Assembly (NCBI GenBank): GCA_030656145.1
Contig: JAUSOF010000041.1
Location: forward strand, 1 to 36,135
Reading direction: 5' to 3'
Length of the DNA: 36,135 bases
DNA from: Pseudomonas sp.
GTDB lineage: Bacteria; Pseudomonadota; Gammaproteobacteria; Pseudomonadales; Pseudomonadaceae
Within the stretch, counting starts at the first letter, position 1, and every line of letters starts with the position of its first letter. A program made the translations under genes and the position numbers. A model generated the notes under the pieces. It made no database searches and had not been told where the DNA came from. It saw only the letters and a list, made by a program, of their open reading frames with translations. Of the stretch, positions 17,972-27,238 are shown in pieces.

Positions 17972-17981
17972 GACGAACGGT
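17972..17981 (-). promoter_or_regulatory. AlgR binding site upstream of the algD promoter
   Basis: GACGAACGGT is the exact reverse complement of the AlgR consensus ACCGTTCGTC. It lies two bases before the -35 hexamer, at about -45 to -36. In P. aeruginosa a reversed promoter-proximal AlgR site (RB3) is known in this position. I found no second perfect copy farther upstream. Confidence 0.8.
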
Positions 17982-17983
17982 AG

Positions 17984-18011
17984 GAACTATAGGAAAAATC
18001 GCACACTCTTA
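17984..18011 (+). promoter_or_regulatory. AlgU (sigma-22/RpoE-type) promoter of the alginate operon
   Basis: GAACTA (17984-17989), a 17-bp spacer and TCTTA (18007-18011) match the AlgU/RpoE pattern. The P. aeruginosa algD promoter, as I recall it, is GAACTT-N17-TCCTA. Transcription would start near 18017, giving a leader of about 355 nt, close to that known for P. aeruginosa algD. Confidence 0.78.
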
Positions 18012-18356
18012 CCGACGTAACATATTAATTCAGACAACTTCACATGGACCAAGCCTGCCGCTAATTTCCGGCCTGAATTCATAGAATAAGTGCGCCGCGT
18101 TACTTAACTCACACACAGACTCCCGCACCATTGCAGGAGAATTATTCATCGCCCTCAATTACCCACCGAGAGCCACTAGCTAGAGCCTCCAAGGCCAGCA
18201 GCTCAGCAGCACAAGGCAAGTTTCATAGTACACGCCCAACTCCGGCCTCCCCTGCGGACGCCAGATATTACTTATGCCTATATTAATTCAGCCGCCCGCT
18301 GGCCTGAGTTAAATGAACGACTGTGGCCAATAAGCCATTCTTAAATTGCGTAATAA

Positions 18357-18363
18357 ACGGACG
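18357..18363 (+). promoter_or_regulatory. Candidate RsmA/CsrA site over the algD ribosome binding site
   Basis: ACGGACG, directly followed by AGG, fits the GGA-centred RsmA motif (CANGGANG) except at its first base and overlaps the algD ribosome binding site (about 18361-18366). RsmA repression of algD translation is established in Azotobacter vinelandii. Here it is inference from one short motif. Confidence 0.35.
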
Positions 18364-18373
18364 AGGTAATACG

Positions 18374-19684
18374 ATGCGAATCAGTATTTTTGGTTTGGGC
18401 TATGTGGGCGCCGTGTGTGCCGGTTGTTTATCGGCACGCGGCCATGATGTGGTCGGCGTTGATATATCTGCCAACAAAATCGACCTGATCAATAATGGCA
18501 AATCGCCAATAGTCGAACCCGGTTTGGAAGTATTACTGCAACAGGGCCTGAACTCTGGTCACCTGCGCGGCACCACCGATGTTGCCGATGCTATTCGTGA
18601 TACCGAGGTTTCATTTATCTGCGTCGGTACGCCGAGCAAAAAGAACGGCGACCTGGCGCTGGATTACATCGAAGGTGTGTGCCGCGAGATCGGCTTCGCC
18701 ATGCGCAACAAGCCTGAACGCCACACCGTAGTAGTGCGCAGTACCGTATTGCCAGGCACCGTGAAGAACGTGGTGATTCCGATCCTCGAAGACTGCTCGG
18801 GCAAGAAAGCCGGGGTCGATTTCGGCGTGGCGGTGAACCCCGAGTTCCTGCGCGAAAGCACCGCGATCCAGGACTACGACTTCCCGCCGATGACCGTGAT
18901 CGGCGAGTTCGACAGCGCCTCGGGCGATCTGCTGGAAAGCATCTACAGAGAACTCGACGCACCAGTGATCCGCAAGGACATCGATGTCGCCGAGATGATC
19001 AAGTACACCTGCAACGTCTGGCACGCCACCAAGGTGACCTTCGCCAACGAAATCGGCAACATCGCCAAGGCGGTGGGGGTCGATGGCCGCGAGGTGATGG
19101 ACGTGATCTGCCAGGATCACAAGCTCAACCTGTCCAAGTACTACATGAAGCCCGGCTTCGCCTTCGGTGGTTCCTGCCTGCCGAAAGATGTGCGCGCCCT
19201 GTCCTACCGTGCAGGCGCCCTGGACGTCGAAGCACCGCTGATCGGTGCGTTGATGCGCAGCAACGTGGTGCAGGTGCAGAACGCCTTCGACATCATCGCC
19301 AGCTACAACAAACGCAAGGTCGCCCTGCTCGGTTTGAGCTTCAAGTCCGGCACCGACGACCTGCGCGAAAGCCCGCTGGTAGAGCTGGCCGAGATGCTGA
19401 TCGGCAAGGGCTTCGAGCTGAGCATCTACGACAGCAACGTCGAATATGCCCGCGTCTATGGCGCCAACAAGGAATACATCGAATCGAAAATCCCGCATGT
19501 CTCCTCGCTGCTCAACAACGACTTCGACACGGTAGTCGATAACGCCGAGATCATCGTCCTCGGCAATGGCGATGCGCGCTTCGCGCCCCTGGCGCAACAG
19601 GCCCTCGACGGCAAGCACGTGGTCGATCTGGTCGGTTTCATGCCCACCGCCTCGCGCACCGGTTCCGAAGGTATCTGCTGGTAA
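18374..19684 (+). CDS. algD: GDP-mannose 6-dehydrogenase
   Basis: Oxidises GDP-mannose to GDP-mannuronic acid with NAD+, the committed step of alginate synthesis in the cytosol. The 436-aa protein equals the P. aeruginosa AlgD length. It has the NAD-binding N-terminus MRISIFGLGYVGAVCAGCLS, the catalytic Cys268 in FGGSCLPKDVRAL, and the UDP-glucose/GDP-mannose dehydrogenase C-terminal domain (LLGLSFKSGTDDLRESPLVE). The ATG at 18374 was chosen over an earlier in-frame ATG at 18323 for length and its ACGAGG ribosome binding site. It is the first gene of the operon. Confidence 0.98.
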   Translation: MRISIFGLGYVGAVCAGCLSARGHDVVGVDISANKIDLINNGKSPIVEPGLEVLLQQGLNSGHLRGTTDVADAIRDTEVSFICVGTPSKKNGDLALDYIEGVCREIGFAMRNKPERHTVVVRSTVLPGTVKNVVIPILEDCSGKKAGVDFGVAVNPEFLRESTAIQDYDFPPMTVIGEFDSASGDLLESIYRELDAPVIRKDIDVAEMIKYTCNVWHATKVTFANEIGNIAKAVGVDGREVMDVICQDHKLNLSKYYMKPGFAFGGSCLPKDVRALSYRAGALDVEAPLIGALMRSNVVQVQNAFDIIASYNKRKVALLGLSFKSGTDDLRESPLVELAEMLIGKGFELSIYDSNVEYARVYGANKEYIESKIPHVSSLLNNDFDTVVDNAEIIVLGNGDARFAPLAQQALDGKHVVDLVGFMPTASRTGSEGICW

Positions 19685-19698
19685 TCCCAGCCTGCGAC

Positions 19699-19735
19699 AG
19701 GCCGTTGAACAAGCGCGTTAGTTGTTCAACGGCCT
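19699..19735. repeat. 37-bp perfect hairpin in the algD/alg8 gap
   Basis: AGGCCGTTGAACAA (19699-19712) and TTGTTCAACGGCCT (19722-19735) are perfect 14-bp complements around a 9-base loop. The arms match the ends of the 224-bp element at 33427-33650 (AGGCCGTTGAAAAA) except for one base. It may be a deletion remnant holding only the two ends. In the mRNA it would form a very stable stem 14 bases after the algD stop. Confidence 0.85.
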
Positions 19736-19802
19736 GGCGGCCAGTTGGGCCGAGCCTGGGCGCGCGAGCAGCCCCTCGCCCAAGATCCCTCCGGCGTACA
19801 CG

Positions 19803-21302
19803 ATGGATATGCATATGCAAGCAAGCACGTTAAAAACCGTCCTCCTGGAAGCCGCAGGGTGGCTGTTCTACCTATCACTGCTGATGTTGCTCGCATTGCT
19901 GCTGCCCAGGAGTGTGTTCGACCCCGAGTCGCGCGACTACCTCCTGTTGATCGGCGCAGTGGGCATCTGGCGTTATTCCATGGGCGCCGTGCACTTTGTG
20001 CGCGGCATCCTGTTTCTCTATGTGGTGTACCCCTATTACCGCCGCAAGGTGAAAAAACTCGGCAAGAACGCCGACCCTTCTCAGGTGTTTCTGCTGGTCA
20101 CCAGCTTTCGCATCGACGCGTTGACCACCGCCCAGGTGTACCGCTCGGTAATTCGCGAGGCGATTGACTGCGGTTTCCCGACGACGGTGGTGTGTTCCAT
20201 CGTCGAGCTGTCCGATGAGCTGCTGGTGAAAAACCTCTGGACCCGGATGAACCCGCCAGAGCACGTCACGCTGGACTTCGTGCGCATTCCCGGCACCGGC
20301 AAGCGCGACGGCCTGGCTTACGGCTTTCGCGCTATTTCCCGGCAAATGCCGAATGCAGACGCGGTAGTGGCGGTGATCGATGGCGACACCGTGCTCGGTG
20401 AAGGCGTGGTGCGCAAGACCGTGCCCTGGTTCAAGCTGTTCCCGAATGTCGGCGGCCTGACCACCAACGAGTTCTGCGAGGTACGCGGCGGCTACATCAT
20501 GAGCGAGTGGCACCAGCTGCGCTTCGCCCAGCGCCACCTCAACATGTGCTCGATGGCGCTGAGCAAGCGCGTACTGACCATGACCGGACGCATGTCGGTG
20601 TTTCGCGCCGAAGTGGTCACCAACCCGGTGTTTATCGCCGATGTGGAAAGCGATCACCTCGACCATTGGCGCCTGGGGCGTTTCCAGTTCCTCACTGGCG
20701 ACGACAAGTCGAGCTGGTTCAGCCTGATGAGCCTGGGCTACGACACCTTCTACGTGCCGGATGCGGCGATCAACACGGTCGAGCACCCGCCGGAGAAGAG
20801 CTTCATCAAGGCCAGCCGCAAGCTGATGTTCCGCTGGTACGGCAACAACCTGCGGCAGAACGCCCGCGCCTTGCGCCTGGGCACGCGCCGCCTCGGCTGG
20901 TTTACCAGCGTGGTGCTGTTCGACCAGCGCGTGTCGATGTGGACCAGCCTGCTCGGCCTGAGCGTGGCGATTCTCGCCAGCATCAAATACGGCGCCGGCA
21001 TCCTCATCGCCTACCTGCTGTGGATCGGCCTGACCCGCCTGGTGCTGACCCTGTTGCTCAGCGTGACCGGTCACCGCATCGGCCCGGCTTACCCGGTGAT
21101 TCTCTATTACAACCAGATCGTCGGCGCGATGGTGAAGATCTACGTGTTCTTCCGCCTCGACCAGCAGTCCTGGACTCGCCAGCCGACCAAGCTCGATCGC
21201 GGCCTGTTGAGCTTCCAGCGCTGGTTCAACACCTGGTCTTCGCGCTCCATGACTTTTGCTGCTGCCAGCGTCTTTATCGCCACGCTTCTGGCGTTGCTGT
21301 GA
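19803..21302 (+). CDS. alg8: Alginate polymerase, glycosyltransferase family 2
   Basis: Inner-membrane processive glycosyltransferase that polymerises GDP-mannuronate into polymannuronate, activated through Alg44. The 499-aa protein has N-terminal membrane helices (about 15-60), a cytoplasmic GT2 domain with [13 protein letters not shown] (Asp pair near 195-197) and [12 protein letters not shown], and C-terminal helices. Sequence identity to P. aeruginosa Alg8 is obvious by eye (for example [17 protein letters not shown]). The ATG at 19803 gives near-family length, but no good ribosome binding site precedes it; ATGs at 19809 and 19815 are alternatives. The hairpin element sits just upstream. 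Confidence 0.96.
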   Translation: MDMHMQASTLKTVLLEAAGWLFYLSLLMLLALLLPRSVFDPESRDYLLLIGAVGIWRYSMGAVHFVRGILFLYVVYPYYRRKVKKLGKNADPSQVFLLVTSFRIDALTTAQVYRSVIREAIDCGFPTTVVCSIVELSDELLVKNLWTRMNPPEHVTLDFVRIPGTGKRDGLAYGFRAISRQMPNADAVVAVIDGDTVLGEGVVRKTVPWFKLFPNVGGLTTNEFCEVRGGYIMSEWHQLRFAQRHLNMCSMALSKRVLTMTGRMSVFRAEVVTNPVFIADVESDHLDHWRLGRFQFLTGDDKSSWFSLMSLGYDTFYVPDAAINTVEHPPEKSFIKASRKLMFRWYGNNLRQNARALRLGTRRLGWFTSVVLFDQRVSMWTSLLGLSVAILASIKYGAGILIAYLLWIGLTRLVLTLLLSVTGHRIGPAYPVILYYNQIVGAMVKIYVFFRLDQQSWTRQPTKLDRGLLSFQRWFNTWSSRSMTFAAASVFIATLLALL

Positions 21303-21345
21303 CCGGAACTCGACCGGCCCCCTTTTCGAACAGGAAATTGCAACC

Positions 21346-22512
21346 ATGAATACAGCTGTCAACGTCAATGTGGTCCATGAATCGGAAGCCCAGCGGCAAC
21401 ACGCGCGGGTCAAGATCCCGGCCGTGCTGCGCTACCTGACGAAAAACCGCGAGCGCGTCGACCTGCCTATCGGCGACATCTCTGCCGGTGGTTTCTGCTT
21501 CAGCACCGGCAAGGAGCAGGTAAAGGTCGGCGACTTTCATAAAGGCCGCTTGCAGTTCAAGTTGGATAGCCTCGACCTGGGCGTCGACATCGAGTTCCAG
21601 GTGCGTTCGGTGAATGCCGATGACGGACGCGTGGGCTGCCAGTTCCATAACATCAAGCCACGCGAGCAGGCCACCCTGCGCTACCTGATCAGTGCCTTCC
21701 TCGGCGGCGAACTGGTCAGCGCCGGCGACCTGTTGAGCACCTTGCAGCGGGAAAACTTCACCAAGGCACGCAAGAACGGTGCGGGCGGCACCGGCATGGG
21801 TGTATTCGGCCGTTTCAAGGCCGTGACCTTTAGCCTGGCGATCTTCCTGGTCGGGTTGGCCGCCTTCGGCTTTATCTTCAAGTCGATCTACGGCATCTAC
21901 TTCGTCACCCATGCCCAATCGGCCCAGGTCAACGTACCCAGCCTGCAGGTGACCATGCCGCGCGAAGGCATGGTGAATAGCCTGCTTGGCCCGGACGCCA
22001 TGGTCGAGAAAGGTGCGCCCATCGCCTCCTTCTCCGCCAGCATGCTGGAGATGCTCAAGGGTCACCTGACCGACGAGCAACTGTCGCCAGCGAATGTCGA
22101 AGCGCTGTTCGGCAAGCAAATGAAGGGCACCCTGACCAGTCCGTGCGACTGCAAGGTAGCCCGCCAGTTGGTGGCCGACGGCCAGTTCGCCGCCAAAGGC
22201 GATGTGATCTTCGAACTGGTGCCGCAAAACACCAAGGCCACGGTGCTGGCCAGCTTCCCCTATCGCAACTTCGCCCAGGCGCGCCCGGGTAGTCGTGCCA
22301 GCTTCTGGGTGGCCGGCGAAGACAGCCCGCGCTACGGCAAGATCGTCAGCAGCAGCCTGCATGAAGGCGGCCTGTCGGCGGACATCCGCGTGATCATCGA
22401 ACCGGAACAGAGCCTCAACAGCAACCTCGCCGGCCAACCGGTCGAAGTCATCCTCGACCGTGGCCCGTCGTTCGACTGGCTGATCGACAAAGCCCTGGCG
22501 AAAGGTCTCTGA
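21346..22512 (+). CDS. alg44: c-di-GMP receptor and alginate copolymerase Alg44
   Basis: PilZ-domain co-polymerase that binds c-di-GMP and activates Alg8. The 388-aa protein has the PilZ ligands Arg17 and Arg21 (RQHAR) and Asp44-Ser46 (DISAGG), so c-di-GMP control is retained. A single membrane helix follows at about 160-182 (TFSLAIFLVGLAAFGFIF). The periplasmic part resembles membrane-fusion proteins. An AGGA ribosome binding site precedes the ATG at 21346. It lies 43 bp after alg8 and is 13 bp from algK. Confidence 0.97.
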   Translation: MNTAVNVNVVHESEAQRQHARVKIPAVLRYLTKNRERVDLPIGDISAGGFCFSTGKEQVKVGDFHKGRLQFKLDSLDLGVDIEFQVRSVNADDGRVGCQFHNIKPREQATLRYLISAFLGGELVSAGDLLSTLQRENFTKARKNGAGGTGMGVFGRFKAVTFSLAIFLVGLAAFGFIFKSIYGIYFVTHAQSAQVNVPSLQVTMPREGMVNSLLGPDAMVEKGAPIASFSASMLEMLKGHLTDEQLSPANVEALFGKQMKGTLTSPCDCKVARQLVADGQFAAKGDVIFELVPQNTKATVLASFPYRNFAQARPGSRASFWVAGEDSPRYGKIVSSSLHEGGLSADIRVIIEPEQSLNSNLAGQPVEVILDRGPSFDWLIDKALAKGL

Positions 22513-22525
22513 AGAGGACGCAGTA

Positions 22526-23914
22526 ATGGCAACTAAAGCCCCCTGCCGCATGCATACCGTACCGCTGCTGGCGCTCGCCCTGGCCGTAAGCCTCGCCGGT
22601 TGCGCCGGACTGCCGGATGAGCGCCTGGCCGCCGAAGCACTGAAACGCGGCGACACCAGCACCGCGGAGCAGAACTACCGCCAATTGGCAGAGTTGGGCT
22701 ACGTCAATGCGCAAATCGGCCTAGCCGATCTGCAAGTAGCCGGTGGTACGCCGCAAGACCTGGAAAAAGCCGAGCAGACCTACCGCCTGGCTCTCGATGA
22801 GTCACCGCGAGCCAAGGCACGCCTGGGCAAATTGCTCGCGCGCAAAGTGGACGCCAGCCCGGCCGAGCGCCGTGAAGCGGCCGAGTTGCTGAATGACGCC
22901 TTCACCGCGGGTGAACCGAGCAGCCTGCTGCCGCTGGTCATGCTCTACCTGCAATACCCACAGGATTTCCCCGGTATGAACGTGCAACAACGCATCGCCA
23001 CCTGGCGCCAGCAAGGCCATACCCAGGCCGACCTGGCACAAATCCTCCTCTATCGCACCCAGGGTAACTACGACCAGCACCTGGATGAAATCGAGCAGAT
23101 CTGCCAAGGCCTGATTGCCGAAGCCGATGTCTGCTACATCGAACTGGCCACCGTGTACCAGAAGCAAGGCCAGGCCGACAAACAGAAAGACCTGCTGCAA
23201 CGTCTGATGAGCGGCTACCGCAGCGCTTCCGTGGCGCCGCAACGGGTGGATGCCGTTGCCCGGGTGCTGGCCGACGCCGAACTGGGCACTCCTGACGAAG
23301 GCAAGGCCCAGGAACTGCTCGAAGTCATCGCCCCGTCCTACCCGGCCGCCTGGGTCAGCCTGGCGCGCCTGCTGTATGACTATCCGGGGCTGGGCGACAT
23401 CGAGACCATGATGAGCTACCTCGACAACGGCCGCGCGGCAGCCCTGCCACGCGCCGAACTGTTGCTCGGCCGGCTCTACTACGAAGGCAAGCTGGTACCG
23501 CAGGATCCGCACAAAGCCGAAGAGCATCTGCGCAAGGCCGCGCCCAGCGAGCCCAGCGCCAACTATTTACTCGGCCAGCTCTACCTGCGCGGCTACCTCG
23601 GCGACATCTATCCGCAGAAGGCCCTGGATCACCTGCTCAGCGCCGCCCGTAACGGCCAGATCAATGCCGACTTCGCCCTCGCGCAGATGTACTCGCAAGG
23701 CAAGGGCGTAACACCCGACCCGGTCAACGCCTTCGTCTTCAGCCAACTGGCGCTGCCGAAGGAGACCCCGCAGGCCAGCGAGCTGGCCCGCCAGGTCGAA
23801 CAACAGCTGCAACCGGCTCAACGCGCCCAGGCCGAGCAACTGCTGCGCGATGAACGCCAAGCGCGCGGTAACGCCTTGCAAGAGCACGCCTCGTTACAGG
23901 CGCAAAACCAATGA
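22526..23914 (+). CDS. algK: Alginate biosynthesis outer-membrane lipoprotein AlgK
   Basis: Periplasm-facing outer-membrane lipoprotein with TPR/Sel1-like repeats, needed for correct placement of the AlgE porin and assembly of the secretion complex. The 462-aa protein has a lipoprotein signal peptide with lipobox LAGC (residues 23-26). Sel1-like helical repeats follow (for example [20 protein letters not shown] and [18 protein letters not shown]). A GAGGA ribosome binding site lies 7 bases before the ATG. The tail is rich in Gln and Arg, as is usual for the family. Confidence 0.95.
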   Translation: MATKAPCRMHTVPLLALALAVSLAGCAGLPDERLAAEALKRGDTSTAEQNYRQLAELGYVNAQIGLADLQVAGGTPQDLEKAEQTYRLALDESPRAKARLGKLLARKVDASPAERREAAELLNDAFTAGEPSSLLPLVMLYLQYPQDFPGMNVQQRIATWRQQGHTQADLAQILLYRTQGNYDQHLDEIEQICQGLIAEADVCYIELATVYQKQGQADKQKDLLQRLMSGYRSASVAPQRVDAVARVLADAELGTPDEGKAQELLEVIAPSYPAAWVSLARLLYDYPGLGDIETMMSYLDNGRAAALPRAELLLGRLYYEGKLVPQDPHKAEEHLRKAAPSEPSANYLLGQLYLRGYLGDIYPQKALDHLLSAARNGQINADFALAQMYSQGKGVTPDPVNAFVFSQLALPKETPQASELARQVEQQLQPAQRAQAEQLLRDERQARGNALQEHASLQAQNQ

Positions 23915-23928
23915 ACAAGGACTACGCG

Positions 23929-25431
23929 ATGAAACTCAACAGGATCACCGCAGGCCTGGGTCTGAGTGTGTCATTACTCTCCGCCAGCTCGGTTTGGGCG
24001 GTGCAGATGAGCGACGACAACTTCGGTCTCGACATCAAGATTACCGCGCAATCGGAAGATGACCGCGACCTCGGCACCCGCGACGGTGGCGACGTCAACG
24101 GTATCGGCGTCGACCTGCGCCCCTGGCTGTATGGCCAGCGCGGCGACTGGAGTGCCTTCGCCATGGGCCAGGCGGTGGTCGCCAGCGACATTATCGAGAC
24201 CGATACCCTGGCGGCGTCCGACGTCGACCTGGCCAGCGATGCGCCGGCAGACGACGGCCGCGATCGGAAGAAGAACTACCTGGCCCTGCGCGAGTTCTGG
24301 GTCGACTACGCCGGCCTCACCGACTACCCCGGCGAGCACCTGCGCCTGGGCCGCCAACGCCTGCACAACGATGACGGGCAATGGCGCGACACCAATATCG
24401 AAGCGCTGAACTGGACCTTCGACACCACCCTGCTGCGCGCCAGCCTGGGTACAGCCCAGCGCTTCAGCGAGTACCGCACCGACCTCGACGAACTGGCGCC
24501 GGAAGACGAGGATCGCCTGCATCTGTTCGGCGATGTCGCGACCCAGTGGCGTCCGGGCCATTGGGCTGGCCTCAACGCCCATCACTCTGACGATAACGGC
24601 AAGCTGGCCAATCCCGGCCAGCCAATCGACGCCCTGGACAAACGCGCCACCGGCAAACTGACCTGGCTCGGCGTGCAAGCCCACAGCGACGCCTACAACT
24701 TCCGTAACCAGAAGCCGGTCAATTACTGGGCCAGCCTCACCTCGCTGACCGGTGACCGCGAAGACCTGACGCGCGGCATCGACAACGGCCAGGAAATCGC
24801 CACCGGCAAGAACAGCGACAACGTCAGCGCCTGGGCCACCGACCTGGGTGTGCGCTTTCGCCTGGACCCCAACTGGCAAGTCGGCGGCGCCTACGCACGG
24901 GGCAGCGCTAGCGGCGATGACGCCGGCAACGGCACGGGCAACTATCGCCAGACCGGCCTGCAAAGCAACCGCTCCACCTTCACCGGCACCCGCGCCAGCG
25001 TGCATCGCTATGGCGAGGCCTTCCGCGGCGAACTGAACAACCTGCAGTCAGCCACCCTGTTCGGCTCCTGGCAGATGGCCGAGGACTATGACGCCAGCCT
25101 GGTCTACCACAAATTCTGGCGGGTCGATGACCGCCAGCAGATCGGCAGAAGCGGGATCAACGCCCGCATCGATGACCCGCTCTCGGACAATGTCCCGGCA
25201 CCCCAGGTCGCCCTGATTGATGGCGAGAAAGACCTCGGCCAGGAGCTGGATCTGGTGGTCACCAAGTACTTCAAGCAGGGCCTGCTGCCTGCTGCGATGA
25301 GCGAGGCGATCGACGAGCCGGCAGCCTTGGTGCGTTTCCGTGGTGGTGTGTTCATGCCCGGCGATGCCTACGGCAGCGACACCGACTCGATGATGCATCG
25401 CGCCTTCGTCGACGTTATCTGGAAGTACTGA
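23929..25431 (+). CDS. algE: Alginate export outer-membrane porin
   Basis: Anion-selective beta-barrel through which alginate leaves the cell. The 500-aa product starts [20 protein letters not shown] with a signal peptide cleaved after about VWA. The rest alternates polar and hydrophobic residues, ending in the aromatic VIWKY typical of barrels. I preferred the ATG at 23929 over one at 23911 because AAGGA lies 7 bases before it. The algE stop codon (25429-25431) touches the left end of the 180-bp palindromic element, so the exact C-terminus may have been set by that insertion. Confidence 0.95.
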   Translation: MKLNRITAGLGLSVSLLSASSVWAVQMSDDNFGLDIKITAQSEDDRDLGTRDGGDVNGIGVDLRPWLYGQRGDWSAFAMGQAVVASDIIETDTLAASDVDLASDAPADDGRDRKKNYLALREFWVDYAGLTDYPGEHLRLGRQRLHNDDGQWRDTNIEALNWTFDTTLLRASLGTAQRFSEYRTDLDELAPEDEDRLHLFGDVATQWRPGHWAGLNAHHSDDNGKLANPGQPIDALDKRATGKLTWLGVQAHSDAYNFRNQKPVNYWASLTSLTGDREDLTRGIDNGQEIATGKNSDNVSAWATDLGVRFRLDPNWQVGGAYARGSASGDDAGNGTGNYRQTGLQSNRSTFTGTRASVHRYGEAFRGELNNLQSATLFGSWQMAEDYDASLVYHKFWRVDDRQQIGRSGINARIDDPLSDNVPAPQVALIDGEKDLGQELDLVVTKYFKQGLLPAAMSEAIDEPAALVRFRGGVFMPGDAYGSDTDSMMHRAFVDVIWKY

Positions 25432-25610
25432 GAGTTTGTGAAAAACCTCTCGCCTACTGCGACCGTCTCCAGCCACCCGCTGCTGACGTTGCGCTAGGCA
25501 AAAAACGGAGTCATTTAGCTCACTAAACTCCCCCATTTTTTGCCTAGCGCGCCTTGCCGCGAACGCCAGGAGCCGATCTCGCGACGGCGCTCGATATTTT
25601 CACAAGCTCT
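25431..25610. mobile_element. 180-bp palindromic MITE-like element in the algE/algG gap
   Basis: Ends AGAGTTTGTGAAAA (25431-25444) and TTTTCACAAGCTCT (25597-25610) are inverted repeats with one mismatch. The centre is a long stem with perfect 15-bp arms GCGCTAGGCAAAAAA (25491-25505) and TTTTTTGCCTAGCGC (25536-25550), extended by GGAGT/ACTCC and TTTAG/CTAAA. There is no coding frame. It starts on the algE stop codon and ends at the algG ribosome binding site. This is the pattern of a non-autonomous miniature transposon. No transposase is in the window. Confidence 0.75.
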
Positions 25611-25622
25611 GAGGACAACGCC

Positions 25623-27227
25623 ATGAAGCAACGACCAGGCAAACTCAAACAAGGCGCTGCAGTAGGCCTGCTGTGCAGCGGCCTACTGCTTGGCGCGCTG
25701 CAATTGGCAGCGCCCTGGGTGCACGCGGCGCAAGTGCTCGACAGCCCTGATGTTTCGGCTAAGCAGGCACTCAAGGAAACCAGCAACTACACGGTAACCA
25801 GCGTACCTCCCGAGCTGTTGCATCTGGATGAACCTACCCTGCCCGATCTCAGCGGCTACACCGCTGCCGCCGTCGAGGCCAAGATCCAGCGTACGCCCGG
25901 CGGCAAAGTCGTGGTGCGGCGCATGGTGCAACAGGACGCGCTGAAGGACTTCGTCGGCGGCAACGAGCGCCTGCGCGAATGGGTCAAGCGGCAAAACGGC
26001 ATGCCCCATGCGATCTTTATCGAAGGCGGCTATGTGACGCCCAAGGACCTGGCCCGCAGCCTGCCGGACAATCAGTTCAGCGAGGTCGAGCCGGGCGTCT
26101 ACCTGGCGCGCCTGCCGATCGTCGTGGCCGAGGGTGCGACCCTGCACGTGGGCAAGGACACCAAGGAACTGCGCCTGTCCCAGGAGCGCGGGAGCTTTAT
26201 GGTCAACGACGGCCAGCTGTTTTTCACCGACACCAAACTCACCGCCTGGCGCGAGGCGGACGACGGCCCGGCCAGCTTCCGCAAGGGCAGCGAGTTCCGC
26301 CCGTTCCTGGTGTCCTGGGGCGGCAGTGAGCTGTATATCTCAGGCAGCGTATTCACCAGCCTGGGCTACAGCAACAGCAAGTCCTATGGCGTCAGCATCA
26401 CCCAATACACCCCTGGCATGCAGGAGCGCCTCAAGCGTGCGGAACCTACCGGTTGGCTGATCGACTCGGAGTTCGTCGACCACTGGTACGGCTTCTACTG
26501 CTACGAAGCCGAGAACGTGGTGATCAAGGGCAATACCTACCGCGACAACATCGTCTACGGCATCGACCCGCATGACCGTTCCCACGGCCTGATCATCGCC
26601 GAGAACACGGTGCACGGGACCAAGCAGAAGCACGGCATCATCATTTCCCGCGAGGTCGACGACAGCTGGATCATCAACAACAAGAGCTACGACAACAAGC
26701 TCTCGGGCATCGTCCTCGACCGTAACAGCGTGCGCAATCTGGTGGCCTACAACGAGGTGTACCAGAACCAAAGCGACGGCATCACCATCTACGAGAGCTC
26801 GGACAACCTGCTGTGGGGCAACCGGGTGTTGAACAACGCCCGCCACGGTATTCGCCTGCGCAACAGCACCAACATTCGCCTGTACGAAAACATCTCGGCG
26901 GCCAACGGCCTGACGGGTGTGTACGGCCACATCAAGGATCTCGCCGACACCGACCGCAACATCGAACTCGACCCCTTCGACACCGAAGTATCGATGATCG
27001 TGGTTGGCGGCAAGCTTGCCGCCAACGGCTCCAGCCCCCTGAACATCGACTCACCGCTGTCGGTCGAGCTGTACCGCGTGGAAATGCTCGCGCCGAGCAA
27101 AAGTACCGGCATCAGCTTCGCCGGCATCCTCGGTGAGCGCCAGGATGAAATTCTCGACCTGATGGTGCGCCGCAAACTCGCCGTACTCATCGACCCGGTC
27201 GAGAGTCAGGCCGAACTCCAGGATTGA
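25623..27227 (+). CDS. algG: Poly(beta-D-mannuronate) C5 epimerase
   Basis: Periplasmic epimerase that converts mannuronate residues to guluronate within the polymer and is part of the export scaffold. The 534-aa protein has a signal peptide (to about residue 36, WVHA). A CASH/parallel beta-helix region follows, with the catalytic DPHDRSHG motif (Asp315 to Gly322) and repeated NxxYDN/NRV turns. The ATG at 25623 has a GAGGA ribosome binding site 7 bases upstream, immediately after the end of the palindromic element. Start codons farther upstream lie inside that element and were rejected. Confidence 0.96.
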   Translation: MKQRPGKLKQGAAVGLLCSGLLLGALQLAAPWVHAAQVLDSPDVSAKQALKETSNYTVTSVPPELLHLDEPTLPDLSGYTAAAVEAKIQRTPGGKVVVRRMVQQDALKDFVGGNERLREWVKRQNGMPHAIFIEGGYVTPKDLARSLPDNQFSEVEPGVYLARLPIVVAEGATLHVGKDTKELRLSQERGSFMVNDGQLFFTDTKLTAWREADDGPASFRKGSEFRPFLVSWGGSELYISGSVFTSLGYSNSKSYGVSITQYTPGMQERLKRAEPTGWLIDSEFVDHWYGFYCYEAENVVIKGNTYRDNIVYGIDPHDRSHGLIIAENTVHGTKQKHGIIISREVDDSWIINNKSYDNKLSGIVLDRNSVRNLVAYNEVYQNQSDGITIYESSDNLLWGNRVLNNARHGIRLRNSTNIRLYENISAANGLTGVYGHIKDLADTDRNIELDPFDTEVSMIVVGGKLAANGSSPLNIDSPLSVELYRVEMLAPSKSTGISFAGILGERQDEILDLMVRRKLAVLIDPVESQAELQD

Positions 27228-27238
27228 GGAAATACAAC

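Larger units (their letters stand above)
17742..18373. other. algD regulatory region (632 bp, AT-richer)
   Basis: Between yaaA and algD. A hairpin CGGGCCG/CGGCCCG (17766-17785) close to the yaaA stop may end that transcript, though no T tract follows. From about 17810 to 18370 the DNA is visibly AT-richer than the flanking genes. It holds the AlgR site, the AlgU promoter, a leader of about 355 nt and a 12-bp direct repeat ATATTAATTCAG (18022-18033 and 18280-18291). Long, AT-rich upstream regions are known for algD, where DNA bending and several regulators act. No protein-coding frame is convincing here. Confidence 0.8.

Noticed and set aside
19875..21413. 512-codon frame opposite alg8
   Set aside because: Shadow of alg8; rich in His, Gln and Ala without any domain motif or ribosome binding site.
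21274..22662. 462-codon frame opposite alg44
   Set aside because: Antisense shadow with no recognisable domain; alg44 is intact on the plus strand.
25554..25622. Upstream extension of AlgG from an earlier start
   Set aside because: The extension lies in the palindromic element and lacks a ribosome binding site; the ATG at 25623 has a strong one and gives a proper signal peptide.
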